A DNA stretch of 40,501 nucleotides from Saprospiraceae bacterium (GCA_022844265.1 JALHMA010000009.1:1-40501), one strand, 5' to 3'. Positions 23,243 through 34,730 are shown, counted from the stretch's first letter. Notes: generated from the sequence alone by a model not told the origin. Program-made: numbers and translations.

Positions 23243-24550
23243 CTATAAGACTAATTTTTTAACAAGCACCTGATTTAAGCCGTTTACGCCGCTCCCGACG
23301 AAAATGACGCCTCCTTCAACCGCCTCTAAAGCCCGTGGAGAAGCATTGTTTAACTGCCGCGAACCAACTACTTCCAGAGAAGGAAATTTAAACTTCTGAA
23401 TCAGGGCGCCGCCAAAAGAAAAATCGAGGTATGCGACATATATGAATTGCCCATCGGGAGAAAAGTCAATATCTGCATAACCGTTGTTCTGAAAAGGTAT
23501 CTGTAAAATCAAATTCAGGTTTTGGTCGTACATGAAACCATCGTATTGCGGAATGAAATACTGTCCATTTTTGGACACCGGCATGTCCCGGTTGAACACA
23601 CTAGAAGTATTGGTATTTTTTTCTACCATATTCGTCACTTCGCCAGTCGTTTCATGCACATTATACACCATAATGCGGTAGGGGGAAGCCTCCACGATTC
23701 GATGGGTACTTTTGTCGAGCATTGCCAGTGTGCGGTGGGTGTAATAATCCGTGCGGTAATGCTCCCTTACAACAGACATATCTGTTTTGCGGCGCACAGC
23801 AAAACTTTGATTAAAGTCGTATTGGGTGGTAAATATTTTGTCGCCCGATCCGGCCAGAACGGAAAAGCCGGAAAATGGAACAGACCAGAAATTCAACTGC
23901 GTCAATTCCGGCAGACTGAACTTGTAGAAGTTATTATAGCCGGCCCACCAGTAGAGTACACTTTTCCCGTTTTCGACCGCTACATCCAGACACATATTAT
24001 CGGAGTTGGTAAACGGAACCGAACGTTGCGATTTGGTTTTTTTGGTGTTGTAATCCACGACGCGCAGTATGCCGGTAAACTCGTCGCCCAGGATAACCCA
24101 GTTGGAATCGGCAACAAACCGGATGACAGCCCCGTTGCCTTCCACCAGGAAGTTGTCAAATGAAACATCCATGGCAGCGCTTTCCACAAAACGATCGTTG
24201 AAACCCACATACAGTTTATAAAATACCTTTTCAGAGATCGGAAGCGCCTGATCCACAAATTCCGTTTTTTGTACGGAATCCGTCTGGAGAACGATTTCAA
24301 ATTCGGAAGTACTAAAAACAGGACGCAGCCCGGTAGGTATGGGATTGCGGGAACGCACCAGTATGTATTTTTCAAAACTGGAAACATTCGCCACGTCCCA
24401 GCGCAGGGTAACCTGATCGTTGCCTGATTCAGCATGAAGGGAAAGTGGAAAATTTTGATCTGAATTGTCAATGACCAGTTCTTCCTTACAGGCCGCCAAT
24501 GACAAGGCAAGCAACAAGCCGAAAAACAATTTATTTCCGTAAAACTTCAT
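23243..24550 (-). CDS. lipoprotein with FN3 and beta-propeller-like domains
   Basis: 435 residues from the ATG at 24550 (MKFYGNKLFFGLLLALSLAACKEE). The lipidated cysteine is at about residue 21; a start 11 codons earlier gives a worse signal. Residues about 40-130 look like a fibronectin type III domain (LHAESGNDQVTLRWDVANVS, then a YILVRSR strand and FYKLYVGFND). The rest consists of repeated blade-like segments (FVADSNWVILGDE, DFSPDGQFIYVAYLDF, GGVIFVGSGVNGL) as in WD40-like or NHL propellers. Function unknown; these combinations often bind surface or cargo partners. It leads the operon with the beta-barrel and peroxidase genes. Upstream, 24551-24845 shows no other gene. Confidence 0.78.
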   Translation of the reverse strand: MKFYGNKLFFGLLLALSLAACKEELVIDNSDQNFPLSLHAESGNDQVTLRWDVANVSSFEKYILVRSRNPIPTGLRPVFSTSEFEIVLQTDSVQKTEFVDQALPISEKVFYKLYVGFNDRFVESAAMDVSFDNFLVEGNGAVIRFVADSNWVILGDEFTGILRVVDYNTKKTKSQRSVPFTNSDNMCLDVAVENGKSVLYWWAGYNNFYKFSLPELTQLNFWSVPFSGFSVLAGSGDKIFTTQYDFNQSFAVRRKTDMSVVREHYRTDYYTHRTLAMLDKSTHRIVEASPYRIMVYNVHETTGEVTNMVEKNTNTSSVFNRDMPVSKNGQYFIPQYDGFMYDQNLNLILQIPFQNNGYADIDFSPDGQFIYVAYLDFSFGGALIQKFKFPSLEVVGSRQLNNASPRALEAVEGGVIFVGSGVNGLNQVLVKKLVL

Positions 24551-24820
24551 TGCGTCTAAAGTTGGTTCAAGATGTTCTGTCAAAGATATTGCAGAAAAAC
24601 ACCTTGCAGATTCAATTATTTGACCAAATGCTGCTTTTTGTCAGGTTATCATGACAAAGACGTTCGGAACGCTTTGAATGGTTGGCCATCCACATAACAA
24701 ATATATCGGCCCGGGAAACTTTTCTCCATCGTTTATGTTTTAATGCGGAACGTTTTTTGATAGAAAGTAAGTAATTACGCTTTCAAATGCATTCATAATC
24801 AATACAATTACCAACTTTAC

Positions 24821-24842
24821 AGCCCACAAGCGGGCTATTTTT
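24821..24842 (+). promoter_or_regulatory. hairpin with T tract just before rnr
   Basis: AGCCC at 24821-24825 pairs with GGGCT at 24832-24836 (loop ACAAGC), followed by ATTTTT. It ends four bases before the rnr start codon. A terminator-like stem at this place could attenuate rnr or close an upstream transcript. Confidence 0.4.
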
Positions 24843-24845
24843 AAC

Positions 24846-27143
24846 ATGACCAAAAAGAAAAAAACGGGGAGCCACAAACTGACTGCCCAACAATTACAAA
24901 TTGAAATCCTGAGATTCCTGCTGGCACACCCCCACAAAAATTTCTCTCCCCGCCAGATTACCGAACAAATCCGCGTAGACAACAACAAAGATTCCGCCGA
25001 ACATGCCCTGCGGCAGTTGGTGGAAGCGGGTTCTGTTGCCGAAATTTCCGAAAACAAGTTTGGCGTCGCCCTCGACCGGCTGACGATTAAAAGCCCGGAG
25101 CCTGAAGTGAAGGAAACGCATGCGCCGCCCGCACGGGCAGAGCGCGTGGAGCCTTTGCTCAAAAGACAACAGCCGGAGAAAAAGCCGGCAGGACGCAAAA
25201 TCATTGAAGGCAGGGTCGACATGACCCGCACCGGGGCGGCATACATCGTAAGCGAACTGATGGATACGGATGTATATATTCCATCCAAGCATATGAACAG
25301 CGCCCTGAATGGCGACATTGTAAAGGTACTGCTGTTCTCCGCGCCTCCACGCCGCAGCGGCGGCCAGCCTGTGCGTAAACCCGAAGGAGAAATTATTGAA
25401 ATCCTCAAACGCGCCAATGAATTTTTTATCGGTACCCTGCGCAAAAGCCGCAAATACGGCCTTTTCCTGCCCGATAATCCGAACATGCCGGTGGATGTTT
25501 ATATCCCACTCGATGCCTGCGGGGAAGCCCGCGACGGCGAAAAAGTGGTCATTCGCATCACCGACTGGCAAGAAGGTAAAGGGCGTGTACCCATCGGCAA
25601 AGTCACCCAGGTGCTGGGCGATGTAGGCGGCAATAATTTTGAAATGCAAAAAATCCTGATTAACCAGGGTTTTGAACTGTCGCATTCCGAAGAAGCAGAA
25701 GCAGAAGCAGACCGGATTCCGGACACGATTTCAGAACAGGAAATTGCCCTGCGCCGCGACTTCCGCGACATATTGACCTTTACTATCGACCCGGAAGACG
25801 CCAAAGACTTCGACGACGCCCTGAGTATCCGGGAACTGGAAGGCGGCAACCTCGAAATCGGTGTACACATCGCCGATGTCACGCATTACCTCAAACCGGA
25901 TTCCGAACTCGACCGCGCAGCCTATCAACGCAGCACTTCGGTGTACCTCGTCGACCGCGTGTGCCCCATGCTGCCGGAAAAACTGTCCAACCACTTGTGT
26001 TCCCTCGTGCCACACCAGGACCGGCTGACTTTTTCAGCCGTTTTTGAATTCAGTCCCAAAGGCAAAGTGCTGAAACGCTGGTTCGGAAAAACAATCATTC
26101 ACTCCGCACACCGCTTCGCATACGAACAGGCGCAAACCATCCTGGAAAACAAGGCGCACGAGGAACTCAGCGAGCTGCCCATTTTCCCGCAGTTGGAATG
26201 GGCTGTCAAAACCCTCGACCGCATTGCCAAGGTGATGCGAAAAGAGCGGCATAAAAACGGCGCCATCGGTTTTGAAACCGATGAAGTGCGTTTCAAACTT
26301 GCGCCCGATGGTACGCCGCTGGAAGCTTATGTCAAAGATCGCAAGGAAGCACACCTGCTGATCGAGGATTTTATGCTCCTGGCCAACAAGGAAGTGGCGC
26401 TCTTTATGGACAACAAAGGCAAAGACCAGCAGGAAATACCCTTCGTTTATCGAATTCACGACCTGCCTGACATGTCGAAAGTGGCAGATTTTGCGCGTTT
26501 TGCAGCCGAACTGGGCCATCCGCTGAAAGTGGATACGCCGAGACAAATTGCGCAATCCTTCAACGACCTCATGCTGGCTGCCCGCAAGGATGATCGACTG
26601 AAACTGCTCGAACCCCTGGCCATCCGTACCATGGCAAAGGCTGTTTATTCCACCAATAATATAGGTCACTACGGCCTGGGCTTTTCCCATTACAGCCATT
26701 TTACTTCTCCCATTCGCCGCTACTCCGACGTTTTGGCGCACCGTATTCTGGAGCGCAACCTCGATGGACGCACGTACCGGATTGATAAAAGCAAACTGGA
26801 AGAACAGTGCAAACACGTCAGTAACCAGGAACGCAAGGCTGCTGACGCCGAACGGGAAAGTATCAAATACAAACAGGCCGAATTTATCCGCAGCCGCATC
26901 GGCGAAGTTTTTGAAGGGATCATCAGCGGTATCATCGATCGCGGATTTTTTGTAGAACTGCCCGAATCAAAAGCCGAAGGGCTGGTTGATTTCAGGTACC
27001 TGGACGATACCTATATAGTAGAAGAAGGCAACCTGCGGGTCACCGGACGGCGTTACAAACGACAGTTCAAAATGGGCGACCGCGTCAATGTGATCGTGAC
27101 GGCGGTGGATTTGCAAAAAAGGCAGATTGAGATGGAGCTTTCT

Positions 27144-27149
<6 letters not shown>
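24846..27149 (+). CDS. rnr: ribonuclease R
   Basis: 767 residues. RNase R is a processive 3'-5' exoribonuclease that degrades structured RNA, rRNA and mRNA in the cytoplasm. Domain order: an N-terminal winged helix (about 15-75), a Pro/Lys-rich linker, cold-shock-type OB domains (about 115-260), the RNB catalytic domain (about 300-630) and a C-terminal S1 domain (about 680-765, VFEGIISGIIDRGFFVELPE, shortened). The active-site segment reads TFTIDPEDAKDFDDALS, with the metal-binding aspartates at about 316, 321, 323 and 324. The basic N-terminal MTKKKK is short. A structured-RNA degrading enzyme beside so many palindromic intergenic elements is a suggestive but unproven coincidence. Confidence 0.95.
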
Positions 27150-28617
<1,468 letters not shown>

Positions 28618-28639
28618 AAAATTTCATTTTTTTACGCCG

Positions 28640-28647
28640 CAAAACTA
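28640..28647 (-). promoter_or_regulatory. candidate -7 element for kdsD
   Basis: On the minus strand 28647-28640 reads TAGTTTTG, a fit to TAnnTTTG, 23 bases before the kdsD start. No correctly spaced upstream TTG was found. Confidence 0.4.
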
Positions 28648-28682
28648 CCCCGACCAATCCCTGTTTTCTAATTTTTCAAGCT

Positions 28683-29045
28683 ATGCGTATCCTGAATTTT
28701 TTTATTTGCCTTGTTTTTGTGCTTTTTGCCGGCTGGCAATACAACGATCCCGACCCGTATATCTGGGTGCCGATATACGGATTTGTAGCATTGGAGTACG
28801 GACTGGCCGCCTTCAACAGGTGTTTACCGTACAGGGTTTTACTGGCCGGGACGGTTTTGTTGACAATTTTTATGCTGACCTATATCCCGGATCTGTTCCG
28901 ATGGATCCAAATGGGCGAGCCCAGTATCGTGGAATCGATGCAAGCAGAACGCCCCTGGGTCGAATTAACCCGCGAAGGATTCGGATTAATGCTGTGTGTG
29001 GCGTTCCTCGTGTGGCGGTTGTGGAAAAGAAAACCCCGGCCCTGA
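28683..29045 (+). CDS. TMEM220-like small membrane protein
   Basis: 120 residues from the ATG at 28683 (MRILNFFICLVFVLFAGWQY). The frame is open further upstream, but those residues overlap kdsD on the other strand. Four hydrophobic segments are visible (about 4-20, 28-45, 50-68 and 95-112). The NDPDPYIWVPIYG motif after the first helix is diagnostic for the transmembrane 220 family, which is shared by bacteria and animals and has no known function. It sits divergently from kdsD with a 65-base gap. It is followed by a long non-coding stretch, so it appears monocistronic. Confidence 0.85.
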   Translation: MRILNFFICLVFVLFAGWQYNDPDPYIWVPIYGFVALEYGLAAFNRCLPYRVLLAGTVLLTIFMLTYIPDLFRWIQMGEPSIVESMQAERPWVELTREGFGLMLCVAFLVWRLWKRKPRP

Positions 29046-29239
29046 CCAAATATTATTTTATATGAAATTTTAAATTGGTCAAAGATGTCATTTTAAAATT
29101 AGTATTTTCCGCAACGTTTGAAATATTATTTGGATTATTGAGTCGTAATTTTATTCCTACCAAATTATTGCCGGAACATTCACTTTTTATTTAGAAAATT
29201 CTATGTCATAAGTTATACTTATTTCAATTTTTTTTTTTC

Positions 29240-29247
29240 TATCTTTG
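29240..29247 (+). promoter_or_regulatory. candidate -7 element in the recQ leader
   Basis: TATCTTTG fits TAnnTTTG after a T-rich stretch. It lies 26 bases before the long palindrome at 29273-29428, so a recQ transcript from it would carry that palindrome in its leader. No clear -33 element was found. Confidence 0.35.
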
Positions 29248-29272
29248 ACGGCTTTTAAAAAAGGCCTCCTGT

Positions 29273-29428
29273 AAACAACGGGGCTGCCTCAAAAGGTTGA
29301 TAAGGTTGATTAAGGTTGATAAGGTTGATGTTAGCACCCCAAAATGAGGGGAATTACTTCATTGAGTGGCTATCAACCTCATCAACCTTAATCAACCTTA
29401 TCAACCTGGTGAGACAGCCCCGTTGTTT
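29273..29428. repeat. 57-bp intergenic palindrome, GTTGATAAG family
   Basis: Arms 29273-29329 and 29372-29428 pair over 57 bases with four mismatches and a 42-base loop. From outside in: AAACAACGGGGCTGYCTC, then tandem GTTGATAAG-type words. The loop holds ATTGAGTGGCT near its right end. The GGCTGYCT outer block and GAGTGGCT are shared with the element at 33667-33822. Apart from this and the possible promoter, the 29046-29621 gap shows only AT-rich sequence. Confidence 0.92.
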
Positions 29429-29621
29429 ATCAATGCCCGCCGTAAATGTGTTGCTAAATTTTTTTTATATAAAAAACAAGGCAACTGATATGGGATTATT
29501 TTAAAAATCCTTAATTTCATCGGCGAAAATTTTCACACCCTGACCTGATGACGGCGGGGTATTTTTCACCATTACGCACGGAATTTTTACGACCGGACAG
29601 ACAAAATTAATTGAACAGAAG

Positions 29622-31832
29622 ATGTCAGCGATTGCTACCGAACACGATATAATAACCGAAAGCCTTCAGAAATATTTCGGTTTTGATGCATTTAAAGGCG
29701 ATCAACGCGCCATAATCCAATGTCTTTTGGAAGGTAAGGACACTTTTGTCATCATGCCTACCGGCGGCGGCAAAAGCCTTTGTTACCAGTTGCCCGCGCT
29801 GATGTTGCCCGGTACGGCGATCATTATCAGTCCGCTGATTGCCCTGATGAAAAATCAGGTAGACTCTATCCGGGGTTATTCCGAAGAAGATGAAGTAGCG
29901 CACTTCCTTAATTCATCGCTGACAAAAGCGCAAATGAAAAAGGTCAAGCAGGACATTACCGATGGCAGAACCAAACTGCTGTTTGTCGCGCCTGAAACAC
30001 TGACCAAAGAGGAAAACATCGAGTTTTTCCAGAACTCCAATATCTCTTTCGTCGCAGTAGATGAAGCCCACTGTATTTCGGAATGGGGACATGACTTCCG
30101 CCCGGAGTACCGCCGCATCCGCCTGATGCTCGACGCCATTGCCCGCGATGTGCCCATTATGGCGCTGACGGCTACCGCTACGCCTAAAGTTCAGCAGGAC
30201 ATCCTGAAGAACCTGGATATGACTGCGGATGCGACCTACATCTCCTCGTTCAACCGCGACAACCTGTTTTACGAAATTCGCCCGAAAATCAAAAAAGACC
30301 AGACGATCAAATCGATTATCCAGGTTATTAAAGAAGAATTTCGGAATGAATCGGGCATCGTTTATGTCCAGAACCGTAAAACAGCGGAAGATATAGCAGA
30401 AATGTTGTTGGTGAACGATATCAAGGCTGCGCCTTACCACGCAGGCCTCGACCCGAAAACACGCGCCAATACACAGGACGCTTTCCTGAAAGAAGATATT
30501 GATGTAATTTGTGCCACCATCGCCTTTGGCATGGGTATCGATAAACCCGATGTGCGTTTCGTCATTCACTACGACATGCCGAAGTCCATCGAAAACTACT
30601 ACCAGGAGACGGGCCGCGCCGGTCGCGACGGACTTGCAGGCAAGTGTATTGCGTTTTACAACTACGCCGATATCCTGCGCCTGGAAAAATTCCTGCGCGA
30701 CAAACCGGTGGCAGAGCGTGAAATGGGCGCTCAATTGATGCAGGAAGTGGTGGCCTATGCCGAAACGGCCTCCTGCCGCCGCCGATTTCTGCTCCACTAC
30801 TTTGGGGAAGAATTTGAAGAAACCCGTTGCCAAAAAATGTGCGACAACTGTAAAAACCCAAAGGAAAGAGTTGAAGTACAACAGGAAATCATTCACGTCA
30901 TTCAGTGTATTCTGGATCTGAATGAAAATTACCTGATGAAAACGGTGATGGAATACCTCATGGGCCGGGAAACGAAAGAAATGAAAGATTTCGGGTTCTC
31001 GGAAATGGAACTGTTCGGAGTCGGCGACGACCGGGATGAAAATTTCTGGAGTTCCATTTTCAGGCACGCCATGATTAATAACCTGATTTACAAGGAAATA
31101 GAACAATTCGGATTGCTGAAAGTGTCGGATGCCGGTCGGGAATACATTAAAAAACCTTATCCGATCCAGATTACCATCAACCACGACTTTGAAGACGGCG
31201 ACTACGATATTGACGACGAAAAAGGTGGTACCGCAGTACTCGACGAACCGCTGATGGCGATCCTCAAAGACTTGCGCAAGAGCATTGCCAAGAAACACGA
31301 CCTGCCGCCTTATATTATCTTTCAGGATCCGTCCCTCGAAGATATGGCCACGCAGTACCCGGTTTCTATGGACGACCTGACAAAAATCGTGGGCGTTTCG
31401 CAAGGCAAAGCCCTGAAATACGGCCAGCCTTTTGCCGAAGCCATCAAAAAATATTGCGAGGAAAATGAAATAGAGCGCCCGATGGATATCACCATCAAAA
31501 CGGTCGCCAATAAATCCAAAACAAAAGTTGCCATTATTCAAAGTATCGACCGCAAAATACCCCTGGAAGACATCGCCCGCTCGACAGATATGTCGTTGAT
31601 CGAACTAATGGAAGAACTCTATGGCATCGTGCAGTCAGGTACCAAGATCAAACTCGATTATTACCTGAACAAGGTGATCGATGAATATGTACGCGAAACC
31701 GTGATCGAGTACTTTAAAGAAGCGGAAACGGATTCTGTCGATGAGGCATTTAAGGAATTAAAAGACGACGAAATTACCTGGGAAGAAATTCAACTCATGC
31801 GGTTGAAGTTCCTCTCTGATTTCGCGAATTGA
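29622..31832 (+). CDS. recQ: ATP-dependent DNA helicase RecQ
   Basis: 736 residues. A 3'-5' helicase for repair and replication restart. The helicase core shows IMPTGGGKSLCYQLPAL (Walker A, about 44-60), VAVDEAHCISEWGHDFRPEY (DEAH), MALTATATPKVQQDIL and YYQETGRAGRDG (motif VI). The zinc-binding RQC segment follows at about 383-412 with CRRRFLLHYFGEEF, then CQKMCDNC. An HRDC-like region lies at about 530-615, and the C-terminus ends with a helical extension of about 100 residues that is usual in Bacteroidota RecQ (ETVIEYFKEAETDSVDEAFK, shortened). RecQ enzymes unwind hairpins and cruciforms, which is of interest given the palindromes here. The gene stands alone with a long leader containing a 57-bp palindrome. 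Confidence 0.95.
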   Translation: MSAIATEHDIITESLQKYFGFDAFKGDQRAIIQCLLEGKDTFVIMPTGGGKSLCYQLPALMLPGTAIIISPLIALMKNQVDSIRGYSEEDEVAHFLNSSLTKAQMKKVKQDITDGRTKLLFVAPETLTKEENIEFFQNSNISFVAVDEAHCISEWGHDFRPEYRRIRLMLDAIARDVPIMALTATATPKVQQDILKNLDMTADATYISSFNRDNLFYEIRPKIKKDQTIKSIIQVIKEEFRNESGIVYVQNRKTAEDIAEMLLVNDIKAAPYHAGLDPKTRANTQDAFLKEDIDVICATIAFGMGIDKPDVRFVIHYDMPKSIENYYQETGRAGRDGLAGKCIAFYNYADILRLEKFLRDKPVAEREMGAQLMQEVVAYAETASCRRRFLLHYFGEEFEETRCQKMCDNCKNPKERVEVQQEIIHVIQCILDLNENYLMKTVMEYLMGRETKEMKDFGFSEMELFGVGDDRDENFWSSIFRHAMINNLIYKEIEQFGLLKVSDAGREYIKKPYPIQITINHDFEDGDYDIDDEKGGTAVLDEPLMAILKDLRKSIAKKHDLPPYIIFQDPSLEDMATQYPVSMDDLTKIVGVSQGKALKYGQPFAEAIKKYCEENEIERPMDITIKTVANKSKTKVAIIQSIDRKIPLEDIARSTDMSLIELMEELYGIVQSGTKIKLDYYLNKVIDEYVRETVIEYFKEAETDSVDEAFKELKDDEITWEEIQLMRLKFLSDFAN

Positions 31833-32099
31833 TAATTTTAACACGCAGGCGCTTCTTTTACCCGATTGAATAACTGATTTTTGCATGTCTCTTTGACTCC
31901 ATGAGCCATAAAATGCTCGTAAATGGCAGTTATTAACCATTTACAAAGAATAAAGCAGCCCCGTCAACGTTTTACCGCCGCCCTGTATGAAGTTTCTCAA
32001 ACAGGCAGCCTCAATACATCCTGCGCCGAAAGGCACATCAGGACCTGTTTTGAATTAATTCTACTCGTGTATTGTCTAAAAAAGAAAAGTAATTCGTCT

Positions 32100-33641
32100 A
32101 TGCAGTGTAAGACTTTCGTTATCAGTTTGGTATCTCTTTTTTCAGTCCTCTTTTCTGCCAATGTTTCGGCTCAGAGTGAAATACAAATATCGGATTTGGA
32201 GGACCCCATTGATACTGCCGATATGCTGGTAGCCAAGGGCAGCAGCACCTTCACCGATGCTCAACTTAAAGAACGCCTGTCCCAATTAAGCAGTTGTGTC
32301 GATCTTCGTTCTACCGGAGTGGTAAAAGGTTACATCAAAACCTATGTACAGCACAAAACTGAAAAAGCCCGCAATATGCTGGGACGCAGGCTCACTTACT
32401 TCCCGCTTTTTGAACAAAAACTACGGGAACACGGCCTCCCAACCGACCTCAAATACCTCTCCGTCGTAGAATCCGCCCTGAATGCAAAAGCGGTGTCCAG
32501 GGTAGGCGCTACCGGACTCTGGCAGTTCATGCCGGCTACCGGCAGCGATTACGGCCTGCGCACCAATAGCGCCGTAGAAGATCGCAGCAATCCGGTAAAA
32601 AGCACCGATGCCGCTGCCCGTTACCTCAAACACCTCTACAAGCAGTTCGACGACTGGGCTTTGGCATTAGCCGCCTATAACAGCGGCCCAACACGTGTGA
32701 ACAGCGCCATTCGCAGAGCCGGTAGCCGCAATTTCTGGTCCATTCAGCGTTTCCTGCCGGAGGAAACCCGCAACTACGTTCCGGCTTTTATCGCAGCAAC
32801 CTATCTCTGCAACTATTACACACTGCACGGTTTGCGTCCGAACGAACCGGATCTGGACGAACAACTGACCGATTATATGCTCGTGTATGAAGGCATTTCT
32901 TTCCGCGACATTGCAGATGCAACCGGTGTGCCGTATGCCTCGATCAAAAACCTGAACCCGGGTTTCCGGCGCGATTATGTGCCGCCTTCCACCACCGGAC
33001 ATTACGTTGTGGTGCCGCAACGGGTGATGCCGGCTTTTGTCCGGTACCTGAACTCCGTAAGCAGCGTACGAAAATATGTTTGGGAAGCCTACGACGGCTC
33101 TCCGATAAATGCTACGGAAATGGGCGACGGACGTTATTATATGAGTTCCGTCAACGTTTCACAGGCAGAGCATATCGACGTATTCGCTCAAAAATTAGGT
33201 TTGTGCGGCGACCAGCTCTGCGCCTGGAACAAACTGAATTCCAATTTTGTACAACCCAATCAAACGCTTAAACTCTGGAAACCGGTTTTGGTACAAAAAC
33301 ATACCGGCGGAATCAAGATCGAAGCGCCGGGTGCAAAAGTGCAGGCGGCTTCCAAACCCGCTAAAGAAACCGGTAAACCCGGAGGCAAACCCGCCACAAC
33401 CGATAACAAGGCCAAGCCTGCCGCCGCGATACCCGCCACTACCCAGCAACCCACAATCGAATCCTACCAGCGCAATCAAAAGCCCGCCGGGGAAATCAGT
33501 TTCCAGTACCACACGGTGCGCCGCAACGAATCGCTGGAAGATATTGCCCGGCAATACGCCACTTCCGTAGAAAGCCTGCGCAAACTCAATAATTTTGATA
33601 CCGCCAAATTCGGGATGCGTATCAAAATACGCCAATATTGA
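32100..33641 (+). CDS. mltD: lytic transglycosylase MltD-like, with LysM domains
   Basis: 513 residues from the ATG at 32100 (MQCKTFVISLVSLFSVLFSA, signal peptide cleaved after VSAQ). The frame is open upstream to 31923, but the extra residues have no export signal. The SLT domain spans about 100-250: LPTDLKYLSVVESALNAKAV holds the catalytic Glu (about 124), then GATGLWQFMPATG and LALAAYNSGPTRVNSAI. Two LysM-like modules follow (VYEGISFRDIADATGVPYAS and the 'QAEHIDVFAQKLG' unit) and a third after a Pro/Lys/Thr-rich linker at the C-terminus (YHTVRRNESLEDIARQYATS). It cleaves the glycan strand of peptidoglycan with 1,6-anhydroMurNAc formation in the periplasm. Confidence 0.9.
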   Translation: MQCKTFVISLVSLFSVLFSANVSAQSEIQISDLEDPIDTADMLVAKGSSTFTDAQLKERLSQLSSCVDLRSTGVVKGYIKTYVQHKTEKARNMLGRRLTYFPLFEQKLREHGLPTDLKYLSVVESALNAKAVSRVGATGLWQFMPATGSDYGLRTNSAVEDRSNPVKSTDAAARYLKHLYKQFDDWALALAAYNSGPTRVNSAIRRAGSRNFWSIQRFLPEETRNYVPAFIAATYLCNYYTLHGLRPNEPDLDEQLTDYMLVYEGISFRDIADATGVPYASIKNLNPGFRRDYVPPSTTGHYVVVPQRVMPAFVRYLNSVSSVRKYVWEAYDGSPINATEMGDGRYYMSSVNVSQAEHIDVFAQKLGLCGDQLCAWNKLNSNFVQPNQTLKLWKPVLVQKHTGGIKIEAPGAKVQAASKPAKETGKPGGKPATTDNKAKPAAAIPATTQQPTIESYQRNQKPAGEISFQYHTVRRNESLEDIARQYATSVESLRKLNNFDTAKFGMRIKIRQY

Positions 33642-33666
33642 CCGCCTGATAAATATTCCTCTCGTT

Positions 33667-33822
33667 AGGCTGTCTTTATGGGTTGATAAAGGTTGATGAG
33701 GGTTGATAAAAGTTGATATTTGCTGCTCGAATGATGAAAATCGCATTATAGAGTGGCTGTCATCAACCTTTATCAACCCTCATCAACTTTTATTAACCCT
33801 CATCAACCCCTAAAGACAGCCT
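33667..33822. repeat. intergenic palindrome with unequal arms, GTTGATAAG family
   Basis: Left arm 33667-33717 (51 bases) and right arm 33762-33822 (61 bases). The right arm holds one extra ten-base word. Outer block AGGCTGTCTTTA and its complement are exact apart from one base. The loop ends with TATAGAGTGGCTGTC, like the loop at 29330-29371. A run of T follows after AGACAGCCTA. It occupies most of the gap between mltD and the LytTR gene. Confidence 0.9.
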
Positions 33823-33890
33823 ATTTTTTTCGCAAAAAAAGAAGAATTTTGCGTCTCTCAAATCCGTATCCAAAAACAAGACATACACAT

Positions 33891-34661
33891 ATGACCACCC
33901 GCGCACTGCTCATCGAAGACGAACCCGAAGGCCTTGAGAACCTTTGCAACATGCTCGCTAAATACTGCCCGGAAGTGGAAGTGGTCGCTACCGGCGCCTC
34001 CAACGCCGACCTGCTTCGCCTGGCAGCCGACGACCGCGACCGCCAGTTTGATGTGGCATTTCTGGACATCAGCCTGCCCGACGGACTGGTTTTTCAGGCG
34101 CTCTCGCAGCTGGACGAGGTCTCTTTCGATATTATCTTCGTGACCGCTTACGATAAATACGCTTTGCAGGCATTTGAGTTTGCCGCTATCGACTACGTGA
34201 CGAAACCCATCGAACGCGAAGAACTGATCCGCGCCACTGGCAGGATCAGGAAGAAAAACGCAGGTACCAAAGAACGCCTGGAAGTATTGCAACAAAACTA
34301 CGCCCCCAATACGCCCAATACCTTTGAAAAAATCGGCATTTCGGCCATGGACGGCGTTCACTTTGTGCGCCTGAGCGAAATCATCCGGCTCGAAGCCGAA
34401 GACAATTACACTCATTTTATGCTGAAATCGGGCGACCGCATCACGGCCAGCCGGACGATCAAAGCCTATGAGGACACCCTCACTTCGCTCAACTTTGTAC
34501 GGGTACATAAAAAGCATATTGTCAATATGAATTTTATGAAAACGTATATCAAAGGGGAAGGCGGCTACCTGATTATGGAAAACGGCGATTCCATTGAAGT
34601 GTCGCGCCGCAAAAAATCCAACCTCATGGATTCCGTTCGCCGGATGCACGGCGAAATCTGA
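33891..34661 (+). CDS. LytTR-type response regulator
   Basis: 256 residues from the ATG at 33891 (MTTRALLIEDEPEGLENLC). An upstream in-frame ATG at 33753 lies within the palindrome. The receiver domain (about 1-125) has the acidic pair Glu9-Asp10, the phospho-acceptor in FDVAFLDIS (Asp59), Thr85 in IIFVTAYDKYA and Lys105 in YVTKP. The LytTR DNA-binding domain (about 150-256) has FVRLSEIIRLEAEDNYTHFM (shortened), SRTIKAYEDTL and FVRVHKKHIVNMNFM. It should bind promoter DNA when phosphorylated. No sensor kinase, usually a 7TM or tetratricopeptide histidine kinase in this phylum, is encoded next to it in the window. Confidence 0.93.
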   Translation: MTTRALLIEDEPEGLENLCNMLAKYCPEVEVVATGASNADLLRLAADDRDRQFDVAFLDISLPDGLVFQALSQLDEVSFDIIFVTAYDKYALQAFEFAAIDYVTKPIEREELIRATGRIRKKNAGTKERLEVLQQNYAPNTPNTFEKIGISAMDGVHFVRLSEIIRLEAEDNYTHFMLKSGDRITASRTIKAYEDTLTSLNFVRVHKKHIVNMNFMKTYIKGEGGYLIMENGDSIEVSRRKKSNLMDSVRRMHGEI

Positions 34662-34701
34662 ACAGATTTGTCAAAAAGGGATATTTTAATTTGATTTTAA
34701 G

Positions 34702-34730
34702 TTGCCCCACTGGGCTTCCATATACTTTTG
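34702..34730 (+). promoter_or_regulatory. candidate promoter of the outer-membrane/haloperoxidase operon
   Basis: TTG at 34702-34704 and TACTTTTG at 34723-34730 are separated by 18 bases, the best fit to the Bacteroidota consensus in this window. The element lies 33 bases before the start codon at 34764. A LytTR regulator is encoded just upstream, but no clear LytTR direct repeat was seen. Confidence 0.5.

Noticed and set aside
29913-31541. 542-codon minus-strand open frame within recQ
   Set aside because: Despite its length it is antisense to all RecQ motifs and has low-complexity Phe/His/Val content typical of shadow frames.
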